Shown: positions 1 through 7,324 of the stretch, piece after piece
Numbering within the stretch: the stretch's first letter is position 1
Layout: every line of letters begins with the position of its first letter
Source of the DNA: an uncultured Paracoccaceae bacterium
Lineage (GTDB): Bacteria > Pseudomonadota > Alphaproteobacteria > Rhodobacterales > Rhodobacteraceae
Assembly (NCBI GenBank): GCA_937883775.1
Contig: CAKZXZ010000199.1
Location: forward strand, 1-34,583
Direction: 5' to 3'
Length of the DNA stretch: 34,583 bases
Translations under genes and position numbers: made by a program
The notes under the pieces: model-generated
Seen by the model: only the letters and a program-made list of their open reading frames with translations
Databases searched by the model: none
What the model was told of the DNA's origin: nothing

Positions 1-410
1 CCGCAGAGCGGACATTGGAAACTGGTCTAAGTAGCCAAACTGAAACCGTTCTTTCGCTGCATAGCTGAAAATCCATCGAGATGCAGACAACACCACTGTC
101 ACATTCAAACGGCAGAAGGGCAACTTCCTACTTCGAAGGACGTTTTTCACACCTCCCCCATAAGCCTTACGGCACCTTAGGCGGAGTTTGGACTATTTTC
201 GGCATGCGACAGGCGAGTTCCTTCTCAATGGTATTCGCTTCGTAGGGCTTCATTTTCTTTCATCTTGCGCATTCTTCCCGCATGTGACCGCAGCCAAGAC
301 ACCAGCCACTCGGGCCGGTAAATTCACAAATATCGATGCAGGAGCTCTTACGTTTTTTCATAAACGGCTAATGTAGAGGATTTCCAGATGCACTGATTAT
401 CATCTCAATA
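1..410. other. Stretch with no supported gene
   Basis: This left edge of the window carries no open frame that I can support on either strand. The longest plus-strand frame (188-376) begins with a non-ATG codon, has no ribosome binding site and resembles no family I know. The sequence is AT-richer than the core genes further right. It may be the remnant of a decayed gene or the far end of an intergenic region whose left neighbour lies outside the window. No tRNA, terminator or repeat was recognised here. Confidence 0.5.
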
Positions 411-683
411 TCAAAACTGGTCTTTAGCGTTAGATAGCGCGGCGACTACATCCGGTTGGCAGACTTCCGACATAGGCTTGTGGAGCTTCCAAGACCCTCG
501 CGTACCGTCATCGTGGTGCACTGTCACAACGGTTTCAACCGGTGGGCAGCCCGGCTCGTGACATGTGAGTTCTGCTACAGAAACAAGATCGTTTTCTCCC
601 AGCTCGAGGTGCTGAGCTACCCAAGCCTTGATATCTCCAGCGCGGCCTGGTGATGTCTCGCGTGGCGCAAACATGTTCTTCAT
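411..683 (-). CDS. Small conserved Cys-containing protein, last gene of the zur-cobW-WD40 operon
   Basis: A 90-residue soluble protein of unknown function. The start is ATG at 683, which overlaps the stop codon of the upstream WD40 gene as ATGA, so the two are almost certainly translationally coupled. A longer frame would run back into the WD40 gene. Visible features are a CHEPGCPP motif (Cys41, Cys46), a His-His pair at 56-57, a KLHKP segment at 66-70 and Cys75. These could bind a metal, but no known fold is obvious to me. There is no signal peptide or membrane segment, so it should be cytoplasmic. Its position in an operon with a Zur-type regulator and a CobW GTPase suggests a role in metal handling; that is inference from context. 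Confidence 0.8.
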   Translation of the reverse strand: MKNMFAPRETSPGRAGDIKAWVAQHLELGENDLVSVAELTCHEPGCPPVETVVTVHHDDGTRGSWKLHKPMSEVCQPDVVAALSNAKDQF

Positions 684-1747
684 TTCTCGCCTCCACCCAG
701 TCGTACCCATAGTATACGGCCGGACTCCTCGCCGACGAACAGCCACGCGTCCGATGTAATGGCGAGCGCCGCAATAGGAGAGCCGCTGGACCCCTTCACG
801 ACAAAGTCCTCCGCGTCTTCAGATGCGCGACCGGCCAAGACTGCCCCGTCAGCAAAACCCGCGAGCAGCGCATCATGGCCGAGCATCCCCGCGACAGCAG
901 TGCAGATTTGCTTACCTCCGTAGCAGCAGGTTGCGGGCGAGCGGCCCATCGGACCATCCTTGCCATCAAACGGCCAACAGATTGCTTCGTCAGCACCAGA
1001 TGTCGCCAAGAATGGGCCGCTGCCCATCCAGATGAAGTTCTTCACCTTTGCCGGATAGCCCGACATCCGCATGTCCGCCTTATCGCGTAGCCGCCATCCG
1101 TGCATCGCGTTCTCTTGCATGGATGTGACGACGCATTTTCCATCGGGACTGAATGTCACCGCTCCGTGGGAGCCCTTCCATTTGAGACTGGTCGATTTCC
1201 AGCGACGATTGCCGCGTTCCCAAATCGTTGCACCCCCATAGTGAGCAACCGCCAAACGACGCCCTTTTGCATCGAAAGCCAGTCCACCAACGGTACTTGG
1301 GTGTTCGAATGTACGTGGTTGGGTGTCACTGTCGCTCCAGACCGTCGCAGTCTTGCCAGAAGAGCAAGCAAAGAGTTTTGGTCCGGCAGCAACGCAGTCG
1401 ACCCAGCGGCTCCCAAAACTCGCGATCTCCTCCATCGTTCCGTCCAATGAGGTTTTCAGAAATCTTCCGTCGTCGCCGCCAGTGAAGATGGAGTTCGTTT
1501 CTGGGTCGGCCGTGATGCAAAGAACCGCGCCGTGATGGGCTTCAACCACCTTCGGTGGGCGATCCGGCTCGAAGATCAGTATTGTACCGTCGCCTAGTCC
1601 TGCCGCGATGGACGAGCCCACGACAACCGTGCCTGTCACAGGCGCGCCAGTGTCCAGGCTCAGGCCTTCTCGCTCTAATTGCGTGGAAGCGAAGCCGTCG
1701 CGCCTCGGGTTGGTTCGAACGGCTTCGGCTGTCATGCTGCTCGACAT
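680..1747 (-). CDS. WD40-repeat (beta-propeller) protein
   Basis: A 355-residue protein with recurring WD40-like blades, for example segments ending in [32 protein letters not shown] and [13 protein letters not shown]. There is no signal peptide, so it is probably a cytoplasmic beta-propeller serving as an interaction platform. Its start overlaps the 3' end of the cobW-like gene by 16 bases, and its stop overlaps the start of the next gene (ATGA), so all are cotranscribed. Cysteines occur in several blades. The family assignment is secure at the repeat level, but no specific function can be read from it. The link with a CobW GTPase suggests a partner or scaffold in metal delivery, which is inference. 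Confidence 0.82.
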   Translation of the reverse strand: MSSSMTAEAVRTNPRRDGFASTQLEREGLSLDTGAPVTGTVVVGSSIAAGLGDGTILIFEPDRPPKVVEAHHGAVLCITADPETNSIFTGGDDGRFLKTSLDGTMEEIASFGSRWVDCVAAGPKLFACSSGKTATVWSDSDTQPRTFEHPSTVGGLAFDAKGRRLAVAHYGGATIWERGNRRWKSTSLKWKGSHGAVTFSPDGKCVVTSMQENAMHGWRLRDKADMRMSGYPAKVKNFIWMGSGPFLATSGADEAICWPFDGKDGPMGRSPATCCYGGKQICTAVAGMLGHDALLAGFADGAVLAGRASEDAEDFVVKGSSGSPIAALAITSDAWLFVGEESGRILWVRLGGGEK

Positions 1748-2700
1748 CCGTTGAAGCCGTCCTCAAGACCCATAGTATCGAGATCACGACCAATAAAGAC
1801 GATACGCGATTGGCGCGCTCCTTCAGGCCAGGACCCCATGGGTGAGCCATCCATCAGCATATGGACGCCCTGGAACACAAAGCGATCATCCTCGCCCTTA
1901 AAATCAAGGATACCCTTCGACCGCAGAATGTCTTGCCCGCGGGTCTGCAGAAGTTGCCCGAACCAGGTTTGGAACTTATCGAGATCGAGAGGAACATCCG
2001 ATGTAAGTGACAGGCTTTTCACGTCATCATCATGCTCGTGGTCGTGGTCTGATGTCAGGAAGTCTGGTTCGACCTCCAATACGCGATCAAGACTGAAGGC
2101 GTTCAGCCCAATTACCTCTTCCAGATCAGCGCCGCAGTGTTCAGTACGGATGATCTTGGCGTAGGGGTTGATCTTACGGATGCGGTCTTCGACGCGGCCC
2201 AGGCCCTCAGCTTCGACAAGGTCTGTCTTGTTCAAAAGCACGATGTCTGCAAACGCGATCTGTTCCTCAGCTTCGTGATGCTTACCCAATTGGTCGCTGA
2301 GATGGACCGCGTCTGCAACGGTGACGATGGCATCAAGCTTGGTACGGTCCGCCACGTCCTGGTCGACAAAGAAGGTCTGCGCAACGGGCGCTGGATCGGC
2401 GAGGCCGGTCGTTTCAACGATGATCGCATCGAACTTGTCTGCGCGCTTCATCAAGCCGCTCAAGATGCGTATCAGATCGCCACGGACAGTGCAGCAGATG
2501 CAGCCATTGTTCATTTCAAACACTTCTTCATCGGCATCCACAACGAGATCATTGTCGATACCTTCCTCGCCAAACTCATTGACGATGACCGCGTATTTCT
2601 TGCCATGGCGTTCGGTCAGGATGCGGTTGAGGAGCGTGGTCTTCCCTGCTCCAAGAAAGCCAGTGAGGACAGTAACAGGAACCTGAGCATTTTGTTCCAT
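1732..2700 (-). CDS. CobW/COG0523 family GTPase, canonical CxCC type (metal chaperone)
   Basis: A 322-residue G3E-family P-loop GTPase. Visible motifs are Walker [10 protein letters not shown] at residues 14-22, the family metal-binding motif CICC at 67-70, the switch/Walker B segment ETTGLADP at 96-103, and the guanine-specificity motif NKTD at 157-160. A short acidic His-rich stretch (DHDHEHDDD) lies near 218-226, followed by the CobW C-terminal domain. COG0523 proteins bind zinc or cobalt and couple GTP hydrolysis to metal transfer to client proteins. The ATG at 2700 was chosen because AAAGGA lies just upstream; an in-frame ATG five codons earlier overlaps that ribosome binding site. The gene sits 11 bases after zur, which favours the zinc-related (ZNG1/YeiR-like) branch over cobalamin synthesis. 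The exact client is unknown. Confidence 0.93.
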   Translation of the reverse strand: MEQNAQVPVTVLTGFLGAGKTTLLNRILTERHGKKYAVIVNEFGEEGIDNDLVVDADEEVFEMNNGCICCTVRGDLIRILSGLMKRADKFDAIIVETTGLADPAPVAQTFFVDQDVADRTKLDAIVTVADAVHLSDQLGKHHEAEEQIAFADIVLLNKTDLVEAEGLGRVEDRIRKINPYAKIIRTEHCGADLEEVIGLNAFSLDRVLEVEPDFLTSDHDHEHDDDVKSLSLTSDVPLDLDKFQTWFGQLLQTRGQDILRSKGILDFKGEDDRFVFQGVHMLMDGSPMGSWPEGARQSRIVFIGRDLDTMGLEDGFNGCRAA

Positions 2701-2711
2701 TGGATATCCTT

Positions 2712-3116
2712 TCAATGAGAGGGCACGGATGTACTGCAGTCACTGCAGCGGCCGTGAAGTTCGAGGACTGAATGATTGGGCGCGAAGCCCGTGCGTTGCG
2801 ACAGGCCCGCAATACTGTCTGCAAAGTCGTCATCGACATGCTCGGTCACAATTCCGCAGTCGTCGCATATGGCAAAAACCGGCGTCTTTCCGTCATGTCC
2901 GCCGCAGCAAACAGTCCATGCATTGAGAGACTCGATGCGGTGGACCTTCCCCACTTCAGTGAGCTTTTCCAAAGCGCGATAAACGGTTGTCGACGCTGTC
3001 ACGCCGTCGTCTCGCAGCCCTTCCAAAATGTCGTAGGCAGACATCGGACGATCCTGCGACTGCAGATAGTCAAACACACGGTCGGCATGGGTGACGCGCT
3101 TTGAGCGTTTTTCCAC
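2712..3116 (-). CDS. zur: Fur-family transcriptional regulator, Zur type
   Basis: A 134-residue Fur-family repressor. The N-terminal winged helix covers roughly residues 5-65 and includes the typical [10 protein letters not shown] recognition region. The C-terminal half carries the structural zinc cysteines as CDDC (84-87) and CSDC (124-127), plus several histidines. Zur regulators repress zinc uptake genes when zinc is plentiful. The start is GTG at 3116, supported by AGGAGG eight bases upstream. Zur rather than Fur is favoured by the downstream COG0523 GTPase, by the Zur-box-like dyad 60 bases upstream (3177-3195), and by a second such dyad before another CobW gene. It is probably autoregulated and controls the divergent operon. 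Fur, Mur or Irr cannot be strictly excluded from sequence alone. Confidence 0.88.
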   Translation of the reverse strand: MEKRSKRVTHADRVFDYLQSQDRPMSAYDILEGLRDDGVTASTTVYRALEKLTEVGKVHRIESLNAWTVCCGGHDGKTPVFAICDDCGIVTEHVDDDFADSIAGLSQRTGFAPNHSVLELHGRCSDCSTSVPSH

Positions 3117-3176
3117 AGCGTAGCCTCCTAAAACGATGGCTCTTGACGATACGTAACAAGCGCAGTTACTAAACGC

Positions 3177-3195
3177 AATGTTACAACGTTACATC
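3177..3195. promoter_or_regulatory. Zur-box-like operator between zur and the DUF1636/ABC operon
   Basis: The sequence AATGTTACAACGTTACATC matches 13 of 18 informative positions of the enterobacterial-type Zur core (AATGTTATA-N-TATAACATT, recalled from the literature). Six of its nine base pairs are symmetric. It lies 60 bases before the zur start and 17 bases before the divergent DUF1636 start, so one bound repressor could cover both promoters. Additional GTAAC/GTTAC half-sites at 3153-3157 and 3165-3169 may extend the operator. Confidence 0.6.
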
Positions 3196-3212
3196 CTGGG
3201 GGATTTTGGGAC

Positions 3213-3632
3213 GTGAGCAAGGCTGACCCGGTACTGTCGATCTGCATGACCTGCCGCGATGGCCGCGAAAGCGAAGCTGGCACACGGGGCGGCACGCGAT
3301 TGGCACGACGCATTGCAGGAAGGCAGATGGAGCGTGGCGGGCCCGAGATGCAGATTCGTGGGGTGCACTGTATGAGCCAGTGCAAACGACCTTGCATAGT
3401 ATCGCTAACGGCTGAGGAGCGGTTCACCTACATTTATGGCGATCTCGACCCCAACAGCGAACGTGATGTTGAGGCTCTTGTCGAGCTCGTGTCGCTGTAT
3501 TCTGAAGCGGCCGAGGGTTTTCTGGAGCGTAAGGAGCGCCCCACTGAACTTCAGGCAAACATTCTCGGTAGGCTTCCACCACTTGGCAGCCAATCGTCGC
3601 TCATCTCCGATCTGGAGCTGGTTAAGACATGA
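3213..3632 (+). CDS. DUF1636 family predicted metal-binding protein
   Basis: A 139-residue protein with the DUF1636 (COG5469) cysteine pattern: CMTC at residues 11-14 and HCMSQCKRPC at 52-61. The spacing is like that of thioredoxin-fold [2Fe-2S] ferredoxins. It has no signal peptide and should be cytoplasmic. The likely start is GTG at 3213 with a G-rich Shine-Dalgarno about ten bases upstream. In other alphaproteobacteria this family often lies near cobalt/cobalamin genes (cbtAB, cobW). Here it is the first gene of an operon reading into an ABC importer and sits next to a Zur-like operator. Its biochemical function is unknown; metal or Fe-S binding is the best guess from the cysteines. Confidence 0.85.
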   Translation: MSKADPVLSICMTCRDGRESEAGTRGGTRLARRIAGRQMERGGPEMQIRGVHCMSQCKRPCIVSLTAEERFTYIYGDLDPNSERDVEALVELVSLYSEAAEGFLERKERPTELQANILGRLPPLGSQSSLISDLELVKT

Positions 3633-3823
3633 ACGATACCGTTGACACTCTCGCGACGACCGGCACTCGGCAAGTAAGGAAGACGGCATCCCACCTTTAG
3701 AATTGAGGAACCACGAGATGAAATACATCGCGCAAAGCGCTGTTGCGCTTTGCCACAGTGCGGGTTTCGTCTTCGCGGCACCAATAGTTCATAGCTGCAT
3801 TCGAAACGTCACATTCGATGTGA
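3629..3823 (+). pseudogene. Degraded small gene, possibly a cbtB-like remnant
   Basis: An ATG at 3629 overlaps the DUF1636 stop (ATGA), as expected for a coupled gene, but its frame stops after 23 residues at 3700. A shifted frame (from ATG 3718, preceded by TGAGGA) then gives a hydrophobic segment containing AGFVFAAPIVH. The original frame resumes with AAFETSHSM and a stop at 3823. CbtB, a one-helix cobalt transporter subunit of about 60 residues, has the same layout: short polar N-terminus, one helix, then a VHNAAHDTRH-like tail. The total length here (64 codons plus stop) also fits. DUF1636 often neighbours cbtAB. The resemblance is short and the identification is tentative; it could instead be non-coding, or an intact 67-aa peptide read from 3718 to 3921. 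Confidence 0.35.
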
Positions 3824-3917
3824 CTGCAATCCATCTTGGTAATGACACGGCTGCGATTTTCATCGGGTTCTACTCTGCGTTTTCATGCACATCGCCCGCA
3901 GCGGCGGAGGTGAGGCC

Positions 3918-4718
3918 ATGAGCGCCGCTTTGACTGTGTGCAATGTATCATGCGTTGCTTCAAGTGGCGCTGCGCTTCTGCGAGACGTGTCTTTTGAATT
4001 GGAACATGGCGCCATTCTGGCCATTGCGGGTCCGAATGGGGCAGGCAAGACTACGCTTCTGAACGTATTGTCCGGCATCAACAGCCCAACCAGTGGCGAG
4101 GTACTGATCGGTGGGCGCTCCGTTCATGCGATGCCAGCCGCCGAACGCGCGCGCCAGATCGCCGTTGTCGGCCAACAGGAGATGCCCGATGGACGCCTGA
4201 CGCTACTCGAGTATGTCACGCTAGGTCAAATTCCCATTCAATCCGACCATTCTAGCGCGGCACATGCCGAGGCGCTTGACAGGACACTGGACGTTACAGG
4301 GCTGACGTCATTGGCGGACAAGAAAATGGCCGTCTTGTCTGGGGGCGAAAGGCAACGCGCGCATATAGCACGGGCTTTGGCTCAAAATCCGACCACTTTG
4401 TTCCTGGACGAGCCGACCAATCACCTCGATCCCGACGCCAAAGGCCGCATGCTGTCTTTGGTCGCGGGGCTGGGGATCACCGTCATCATGGTCCTGCACG
4501 ACCTTGTTCTGATCCCGGTATTCGCAACCGATGTCGCATTGCTTAAGGACACGCGCCCGACCGGCTTTGGTCGCGCAAGCGATATTCTGACGCCCGATCG
4601 CGTACGCGAAACCTTTGGCGTCCAATACCTCCAATTTCAGCACGAAGACCGGATCGTCGCGGCACTTGATATTCGCAATACCACCAATCCAACTCAAAAC
4701 AGGAGTTTTCAAAAATGA
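3918..4718 (+). CDS. ABC transporter ATP-binding protein, FecE/BtuD type
   Basis: A 266-residue ATPase subunit of an iron-siderophore/B12-type importer. It carries Walker A GPNGAGKTT near residues 38-46, the signature LSGGERQR, Walker B TLFLDEPTNHLD and the switch His in VLHD. The start is ATG at 3918, preceded by GGAGGTGAGG. The stop codon overlaps the start of the binding-protein gene (ATGA). With the binding protein and permease behind it, this makes a complete type II importer: cytoplasmic ATPase dimer, FecCD-like permease dimer and periplasmic receptor. The substrate is not readable from sequence; a metal chelate (zincophore or siderophore) or a corrinoid are the candidates. Confidence 0.92.
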   Translation: MSAALTVCNVSCVASSGAALLRDVSFELEHGAILAIAGPNGAGKTTLLNVLSGINSPTSGEVLIGGRSVHAMPAAERARQIAVVGQQEMPDGRLTLLEYVTLGQIPIQSDHSSAAHAEALDRTLDVTGLTSLADKKMAVLSGGERQRAHIARALAQNPTTLFLDEPTNHLDPDAKGRMLSLVAGLGITVIMVLHDLVLIPVFATDVALLKDTRPTGFGRASDILTPDRVRETFGVQYLQFQHEDRIVAALDIRNTTNPTQNRSFQK

Positions 4719-5659
4719 AACACATCTGGTCCGCTGCCGTCTTGGCTGCCTTTGCAACCGGCGCTGCTGCCGAGATCACCGTCGACAATTGCGGTGAACC
4801 GCTGACCTTTGACGCCACGCCAGAGCGGATCGTCGTGCATGACATGAACATGACCGACATGGCCTTTGCCCTTGGTTTGCAGGATAAAATCGTTGGCCTG
4901 ACCGGCATCACCGGCTGGTACAAGACCAGCGAAGATTTTGACGAATTACGCGGCGATATACCTGAACTTGCGCCAAAGTACCCAACCATGGAGAACCTGC
5001 TGTCCGCCAACCCGCAAATGTTCTTTGCAGGTTGGTATTACGGCATGAAGCCAGGTGGCGACGTCACGCCGGACACGCTGGCACCTTTCGGGGTCAAAAC
5101 GATGGTACTGACCGAGAGCTGTGTGCATCTCGACAAAAACCGTCCCGAAGCCAGCATGGACCTGTTGTTCAATGACGTGATGCGTCTGGGCAAGGTAATG
5201 GGTGTTGAAACCAAGGCAGAAGAGCTTGTTTCCGGTTGGCAAGAAGATCTGGCTGCAATCGAAGCAAAGACCGCTGATCTGGCAAAGCCGCGTGTGTTCT
5301 TGCTCGACGGCCCTGCAGATGCACCATTCACTGCTGGAAAGTTCGCCATTCCGGATGCAATGATTGCCGCAGCGGGGGGTGAGAACGTCACCCACGACAT
5401 GGAGACCAGCTGGGGCCGGACGTCGTGGGAGACTGTTGCCGCCGCCAACCCGGAATTCCTCGTCCTGCTTGACTATCAAACCGGTAATGGCGCTGCGGAT
5501 ACGTTCAAGTTCTTACAAGAGCACCCTGTCATGTCACAGACGGATGCAGTGAAAAAAGAAGCCTGGATCGGTTTGCGCTACGAAGAACTGACACCCGGGC
5601 CCGCCAACATCGACGCTATTTCGAAGATGGCGGCAGCGATGCACCCTTCGCTCAACTAA
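4715..5659 (+). CDS. Periplasmic substrate-binding protein of a FecBCDE/BtuFCD-type importer
   Basis: A 314-residue protein with a Sec signal peptide (positively charged start, hydrophobic core, likely cleavage after AAA near residue 19). The mature part has the class III binding-protein layout: an ATPERIVV first strand near residue 35, alternating alpha/beta lobes and a long linking helix. Helical-backbone receptors of this class bind siderophores, haem or cobalamin. Residues such as His42, Met44, Met46 and Trp68 could line the cleft, but no substrate can be assigned. It overlaps the ATPase gene by four bases and abuts the permease gene with no gap. The DUF1636 protein and Zur-like operator upstream suggest that a metal chelate is carried. 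Confidence 0.9.
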   Translation: MKHIWSAAVLAAFATGAAAEITVDNCGEPLTFDATPERIVVHDMNMTDMAFALGLQDKIVGLTGITGWYKTSEDFDELRGDIPELAPKYPTMENLLSANPQMFFAGWYYGMKPGGDVTPDTLAPFGVKTMVLTESCVHLDKNRPEASMDLLFNDVMRLGKVMGVETKAEELVSGWQEDLAAIEAKTADLAKPRVFLLDGPADAPFTAGKFAIPDAMIAAAGGENVTHDMETSWGRTSWETVAAANPEFLVLLDYQTGNGAADTFKFLQEHPVMSQTDAVKKEAWIGLRYEELTPGPANIDAISKMAAAMHPSLN

Positions 5660-6667
5660 GTGGCGCGGAGAGGCCTCACATACCTGCTGGGGGCGGTCGT
5701 TCTGATCGCCCTTATGCTGCTGTCGACAGGGTATGGCACAACGTCGATCCCCGCGCCTGATGTGGTTCAGTCGGTGATGCTTGGCCTCGGGCTGGCCGAA
5801 GGTGAGGTCGCGCCAGTGCATCGCATCGTGTTCGACTTGCGGCTACCCCGCGCCCTGTTTGCTGCCGTAATTGGTGCAGGTCTTGGGATTGTGGGCGTCG
5901 TCTTGCAGACCACGACACGCAACGATTTGGCCGATCCGTTCCTCTTTGGCCTGTCTTCCGGTGCGGCGGCGGGCGCTGTGTTCGTGATAACCGTCACCGG
6001 GGACATTCTGGGGTTCTGGACCCTGCCGCTGGCCGCCTTCACGGGGGGCATAATCGCCTCGGTTGTCGTTTTAGGCTTAGTGCACAGCTTGCGGACAAGC
6101 GCACCAGAGAAGTTGATCCTTGCAGGCCTTGCCGTGTCTTTTCTCTTTGCCGCCATCACAAACTATCTCATTTTTGCCGGTGACAGCCGCGCTGCACACT
6201 CGGTCATCTTCTGGATGCTTGGTGGGCTTGGCCTTGCGCGATGGGCGGGCTTCCCTCTGATCTGCGCGGGCCTCGTCCTTATCTTCGTCTACACCCTTTA
6301 CCGAGCGCGTTGGCTTGATGCTCTTCTGACAGGAGATGTCACGGCGGCGACACTGGGCGTACCGGTCCAGCGGTTGCGGTTTTCGATGTTTTTCATCGCT
6401 GCCTTGGCCACCGCAGTCTTTGTCTCGGTCGCGGGCGTCATCGGGTTCATCGGTCTGATGGTTCCACACATTGCACGTGGGATCACAGGTCCTCTGCACC
6501 GCCATCTGATCCCAACCGCCGCTCTCGTCGGCGCGTGTTTGCTCACTGGATCAGATATCGTCAGTCGCATCATCCTCGCCCCTCAGGAACTGCCCGTTGG
6601 CATCGTTACAACTTCCATTGGCTCACTCTTTGTTTTCCTCCTCCTATACAGAACCGCCCGATCATGA
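5660..6667 (+). CDS. ABC transporter permease, FecCD/BtuC family
   Basis: A 335-residue integral membrane protein with about nine to ten hydrophobic helices. It has the FecCD hallmarks: RLPRALFAAVIGAGLGIVG near residue 55, a GLSSGAAAG segment near 105, and GFIGLMVPHIAR near 265, the loop that contacts the ATPase. It starts with GTG directly after the stop codon of the receptor gene, so translation is coupled. Only one permease gene is present, so the channel is probably a homodimer as in BtuC. Position in the operon gives it the same unknown substrate as the receptor, most likely a metal chelate or corrinoid. Confidence 0.92.
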   Translation: MARRGLTYLLGAVVLIALMLLSTGYGTTSIPAPDVVQSVMLGLGLAEGEVAPVHRIVFDLRLPRALFAAVIGAGLGIVGVVLQTTTRNDLADPFLFGLSSGAAAGAVFVITVTGDILGFWTLPLAAFTGGIIASVVVLGLVHSLRTSAPEKLILAGLAVSFLFAAITNYLIFAGDSRAAHSVIFWMLGGLGLARWAGFPLICAGLVLIFVYTLYRARWLDALLTGDVTAATLGVPVQRLRFSMFFIAALATAVFVSVAGVIGFIGLMVPHIARGITGPLHRHLIPTAALVGACLLTGSDIVSRIILAPQELPVGIVTTSIGSLFVFLLLYRTARS

Positions 6668-6678
6668 TGCTGTAACGG

Positions 6679-7096
6679 ATGATTGCACAATCGGACGTTG
6701 GATTTCTTGCTGACCGTATTGCAGAAGAGATGCGTCATCTTGGTTACAGGCCGTCTGCTACGCACCAGAAAATCCGGCTCCATACGAACGCCAGCCGCAT
6801 GAAAGACGGGCTACCGCTTCGAAACGGCGAACGGCACGGCCGCTCGCCAAGCGAGATCAGATATCTATTCGCTCAGCGATACTCAGAGCATCTTCGAGTT
6901 CGACACCTATCCGCAACGCGCACTTCTTTCTGTGCCTATTGCCGCACGAAACGGGCCTTTGATGCGCGCCCTTTCCGCCATAGCAATCCCAAATCAGCCG
7001 TTGGTGCTGGCCGTCATTGTTGCCGCCATGTTAGTCGAGATACTGCTGCTGACGGCCCTCAACCAGATTCTGCTCAAACTCAGACCCGAAAGGTGA
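6679..7096 (+). pseudogene. Frameshifted ORF with C-terminal membrane helix, downstream of the permease
   Basis: From ATG 6679 the first frame reads a plausible N-terminus (segment FLADRIAEEMRHLGYRP) for about 40 codons. The reading then makes better protein sense one base further on. That frame runs from about 6805 to the stop at 7094-7096 and contains YRFETANG, IFEFDTYPQRALLSVPIAA and a clear C-terminal transmembrane helix (VLAVIVAAMLVEILLLTAL). The break lies near 6800-6840 and would need one skipped base. The whole would be about 138 residues. I do not recognise the family. It sits 11 bases after the permease and 6 bases before the 72-aa gene, so it belongs to the same operon. A sequencing error or programmed shift cannot be excluded. 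Confidence 0.45.
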
Positions 7097-7102
7097 AACG
7101 AT

Positions 7103-7321
7103 ATGTCCCTCGTACCAACTTCCTACGAAGACTGGAGACACTGCATCACTGTGAAATGCGGCATTCCGCTAACGCAGGCCTATGTCGCCGAACGCCTTGC
7201 CGCACTCAGTAATCAATCCGATTATCAAACTGAAAAGTTCATCAATCGTTGGGGCGCAGCGCATCACGCGCGCACAATGGCGTGGTTTGAGCAGGCGGCA
7301 AAAGAGCTGTCAGAGGGATAA
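7103..7321 (+). CDS. Small conserved protein of unknown function, end of the ABC operon
   Basis: A 72-residue, soluble, probably helical protein with a good Shine-Dalgarno (AAAGGTG) before ATG 7103. Recognisable features are YEDWRHCITVKCGIPLT near residues 8-24, with two cysteines five residues apart (Cys14, Cys19), and AHHARTMAWFEQA near 54-66 with a His pair. It has no signal peptide. Composition and codon use look like a real gene. It ends the plus-strand operon, and its stop lies only three bases from the stop of the convergent CobW-like gene. Function is unknown; the position among metal-transport genes is the only clue. Confidence 0.72.
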   Translation: MSLVPTSYEDWRHCITVKCGIPLTQAYVAERLAALSNQSDYQTEKFINRWGAAHHARTMAWFEQAAKELSEG

Positions 7322-7324
7322 GAG

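Noticed and set aside
188-376. 62-codon plus-strand frame at the left edge
   Set aside because: Non-ATG start, no ribosome binding site, no recognisable family.
6679-7212. 177-codon plus-strand frame read straight through
   Set aside because: Its second half is Arg/His/Cys-rich nonsense and overlaps the 72-aa gene; the shifted frame gives better protein.
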